Assembly (NCBI GenBank): GCA_038319025.1
Contig: JBBQCW010000007.1
Location: forward strand, 62,001 to 126,000
DNA from: JBBQCW01 sp038319025
Lineage (GTDB): Bacteria; Actinomycetota; Thermoleophilia; Solirubrobacterales; Solirubrobacteraceae
Length of the DNA stretch: 64,000 nt
Direction: 5' to 3'
Shown in pieces: positions 62,414 through 64,000 of the stretch. Position numbers and translations under genes: made by a program. The notes beneath the pieces were generated by a model. The model was not told the DNA's origin. It did no database searches and worked only from the letters and a program-made list of their open reading frames with translations. How positions within the stretch are numbered: the stretch's first letter is position 1; every line of letters begins with the position of its first letter.

Positions 62414-63900
62414 GCGCGGCCGACGCCATCACCCTCCAGGTCACCTCCGGCGCGCTGCGCTCGGCGTGCGAGGAGATGGGCGCCGTGCTGGTCCGTAGCG
62501 CCCACTCGGCCAACATCAAGGAACGCCGCGATTGCTCGACCGCGGTTTTTGATCCGGCCGGAGAGATGGTGATGCAGGCGGAGCACATCCCGGTTCACCT
62601 GGGCGCGATGCCGGCGGCGGTAGAGGCCGTGCTGAACGAGGCGCACGCACCCGGTCGTTCTTGGATCCTCAACGACCCATTCCGCGGCGGCACCCACCTG
62701 CCGGACATCACGGTCGTCACGCCCGCGTTCACGCCCGGCGGGGTGCTGCTCGGTTTCGCCGCCTCACGTGCTCATCACGCCGACGTCGGGGGCCGCGTCC
62801 CCGGGTCGATGCCCGCGGACTCCACCACGCTGGAGGAGGAAGGCGTGGTGATAGCGCCGCAGCGCCTGGACGATGAGGCCATCGAGACGCTGTCAGAACG
62901 TATGCGTCAGCCTGCCCAGCGGCGCGCGGATCTACGCGCGCAACTGGCCGCGGGCCGCATCGGCGTGCAGCGATGGCAAGAACTGGCCGAGCGACTGGGA
63001 CCCGATGAGCTTCGCCGCCAGACCAATGCGATGCTCGATTACGCCGAGCGCCGCACGCGCGCCTGCCTCACGGCGCTGCCCGACGGGGTACGTGAAGCGC
63101 GCGACGTGCTGGAGCTGCGAGGCGGCGACGCCGAGCTGCGGCTGCGCGCCACGGTCCGCGGCGACCGCCTGCTCCTGGACTTCACCGGCAGCGCACCGAT
63201 GGATCCCGGCAACCTCAACTGCCCGCTCGCGGTGACGCGGAGCGCGTGCCTCTTCGCGCTGCATGTGCTGACCGACCCCGACATTCCCCCCAGTGCCGGG
63301 GCGCACAGACCACTGGAGCTGATCGTCCCCGAACACACTTTGCTCAACGCGCAGGCGCCCGCGGCCGTGGCCGGAGGCAACGTGGAGACATCCTCCCGCG
63401 TGGCGGACCTCGTCCTCAGCGCGTTCGGCCAGGCGTGCGGGCAGGGCACGATGAACAACCTGACGTTGGGCACGCAGGCGTGGACGTACTACGAAACGCT
63501 GGGCGGCGGGCAGGCCGCTGGTCCCGACGGCGACGGGCCGAGTGGCGTCCACGTGGCGATGTCCAACACGCTGAACACGCCGGTGGAAGCCCTGGAGCAG
63601 GAGTTCCCGTTGCGGGTCGTGCAGTACTCGCTGCGGCGCGGCTCCGGAGGCGCCGGAGCCCATCGCGGCGGTGACGGCGTGATCCGTGAGATCGAGGCGC
63701 TGGAGCCCATGACCTACTCGCTCATCACCGAGCGCCGTCGCCACGCCCCGCCGGGAGCCGGAGGCGGCCTGGACGGCGAGCGGGGTCGCAACCTCATCGA
63801 TGGCGAACCCGTCGGCCCCAAGGCCACCGGTACGCTGAAGGCCGGTATGCGACTGCGCATCGACACCCCCGGCGGCGGCGGTTACGGGGAACGCTCGTGA
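62410..63900 (+). CDS. hyuB: hydantoinase/oxoprolinase family protein, subunit B
   Basis: A 496-residue HyuB subunit, the partner of HyuA. Family marks are the start (LQVTSGALRSACEEMGAVL), NDPFRGGTHLPDI, HHADVGG, GNVETSSRVAD and the C-terminal ERRRHAPPGAGGG. The ATG overlaps the hyuA stop (ATGA), so a one-to-one complex is expected. Confidence 0.93.
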   Translation: MSAADAITLQVTSGALRSACEEMGAVLVRSAHSANIKERRDCSTAVFDPAGEMVMQAEHIPVHLGAMPAAVEAVLNEAHAPGRSWILNDPFRGGTHLPDITVVTPAFTPGGVLLGFAASRAHHADVGGRVPGSMPADSTTLEEEGVVIAPQRLDDEAIETLSERMRQPAQRRADLRAQLAAGRIGVQRWQELAERLGPDELRRQTNAMLDYAERRTRACLTALPDGVREARDVLELRGGDAELRLRATVRGDRLLLDFTGSAPMDPGNLNCPLAVTRSACLFALHVLTDPDIPPSAGAHRPLELIVPEHTLLNAQAPAAVAGGNVETSSRVADLVLSAFGQACGQGTMNNLTLGTQAWTYYETLGGGQAAGPDGDGPSGVHVAMSNTLNTPVEALEQEFPLRVVQYSLRRGSGGAGAHRGGDGVIREIEALEPMTYSLITERRRHAPPGAGGGLDGERGRNLIDGEPVGPKATGTLKAGMRLRIDTPGGGGYGERS

Positions 63901-64000
63901 GCGGCCCCGCACTACCGCACGTCGGCTTCCTGGGGCTCGGGATCATGGGGGCGCGAATGGCCGCGAACCTGGCCGACGCCGGCTACCCGCTCACCGTGTG
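63897..64000 (+). CDS. beta-hydroxyacid dehydrogenase family protein (3' end missing)
   Basis: Only the first 34 codons are in the window. The GTG overlaps the hyuB stop (GTGA). GFLGLGIMGARMAANLADAG is the NAD(P)-binding start of 3-hydroxyisobutyrate or tartronate-semialdehyde-type dehydrogenases. Likely acts on a product of the hyuAB pathway. Confidence 0.85.
   Translation, partial: MSGPALPHVGFLGLGIMGARMAANLADAGYPLTV

Overview
The window is a 64 kb stretch of high-GC chromosomal DNA from an actinobacterium. The gene order rplM-rpsI-glmM-glmS-acpS-nnr-alr, a guaB3-guaA pair, many GTG starts and very frequent ATGA/GTGA stop-start overlaps all point that way. The large secreted proteins with repeated Cys-paired modules and WQRS-type Ig-like modules suggest the Thermoleophilia/Solirubrobacterales branch; this placement is inference. 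No rRNA, tRNA, CRISPR array, transposase or phage gene was seen.

Layout. 1-4.0 kb: a caa3-type, A2-subclass haem-copper oxidase operon (ctaC end, ctaD, a tandem universal-stress-like gene, ctaE, a 36-residue membrane microprotein), facing a lipoprotein that fuses cytochrome c to a cupredoxin. 5-13 kb: small exported proteins, an ABC exporter with two permeases, an operon of HIT protein, crotonase, alpha/beta hydrolase and a secreted protein, and an M28 peptidase. 13-22.7 kb: housekeeping genes on the minus strand (CCA-type nucleotidyltransferase, alr, nnrDE, acpS, glmS, glmM, rpsI, rplM); RpsI carries an unusual 158-residue acidic N-terminal extension. 44.4-58.5 kb: guaB3-guaA, a PfkB kinase, a D,D-carboxypeptidase, LysM protein, pyrF, hup, a CDF transporter, rdgB-rph-murI, a Flp-like pilin, two zinc-ribbon proteins and an AcuC-like deacetylase. 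58.5-64 kb: nadB, an unknown zinc-binding protein, hyuA-hyuB, and the start of a beta-hydroxyacid dehydrogenase.

The accessory core is 22.8-44.4 kb. It holds four very large exported proteins, all on the minus strand: a seven-bladed Vgb-like propeller, two paralogous esterases, and a seven-repeat FG-GAP/UnbV protein. All four share Cys-paired HYR-like modules, and three end in the same pair of Ig-like modules. Upstream of each of the four start codons lies the same composite DNA element (on the plus strand CATCGG, 28-29 bases, TTGTG, with CAA(A/G)T at fixed spacing between them). A PucR-type regulator gene sits among them. I read this as one co-regulated exoprotein system of unknown role.

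Within this region (27.6-31.0 kb) is a decaying fatty-acid-synthesis-like cluster: frameshifted fabD and fabH, intact fabG and acyl carrier protein, an in-frame chimera of the FabF start with the FabI end, and a 21-codon remnant of an NAD(P)-binding protein, closed by a perfect 14-bp hairpin.
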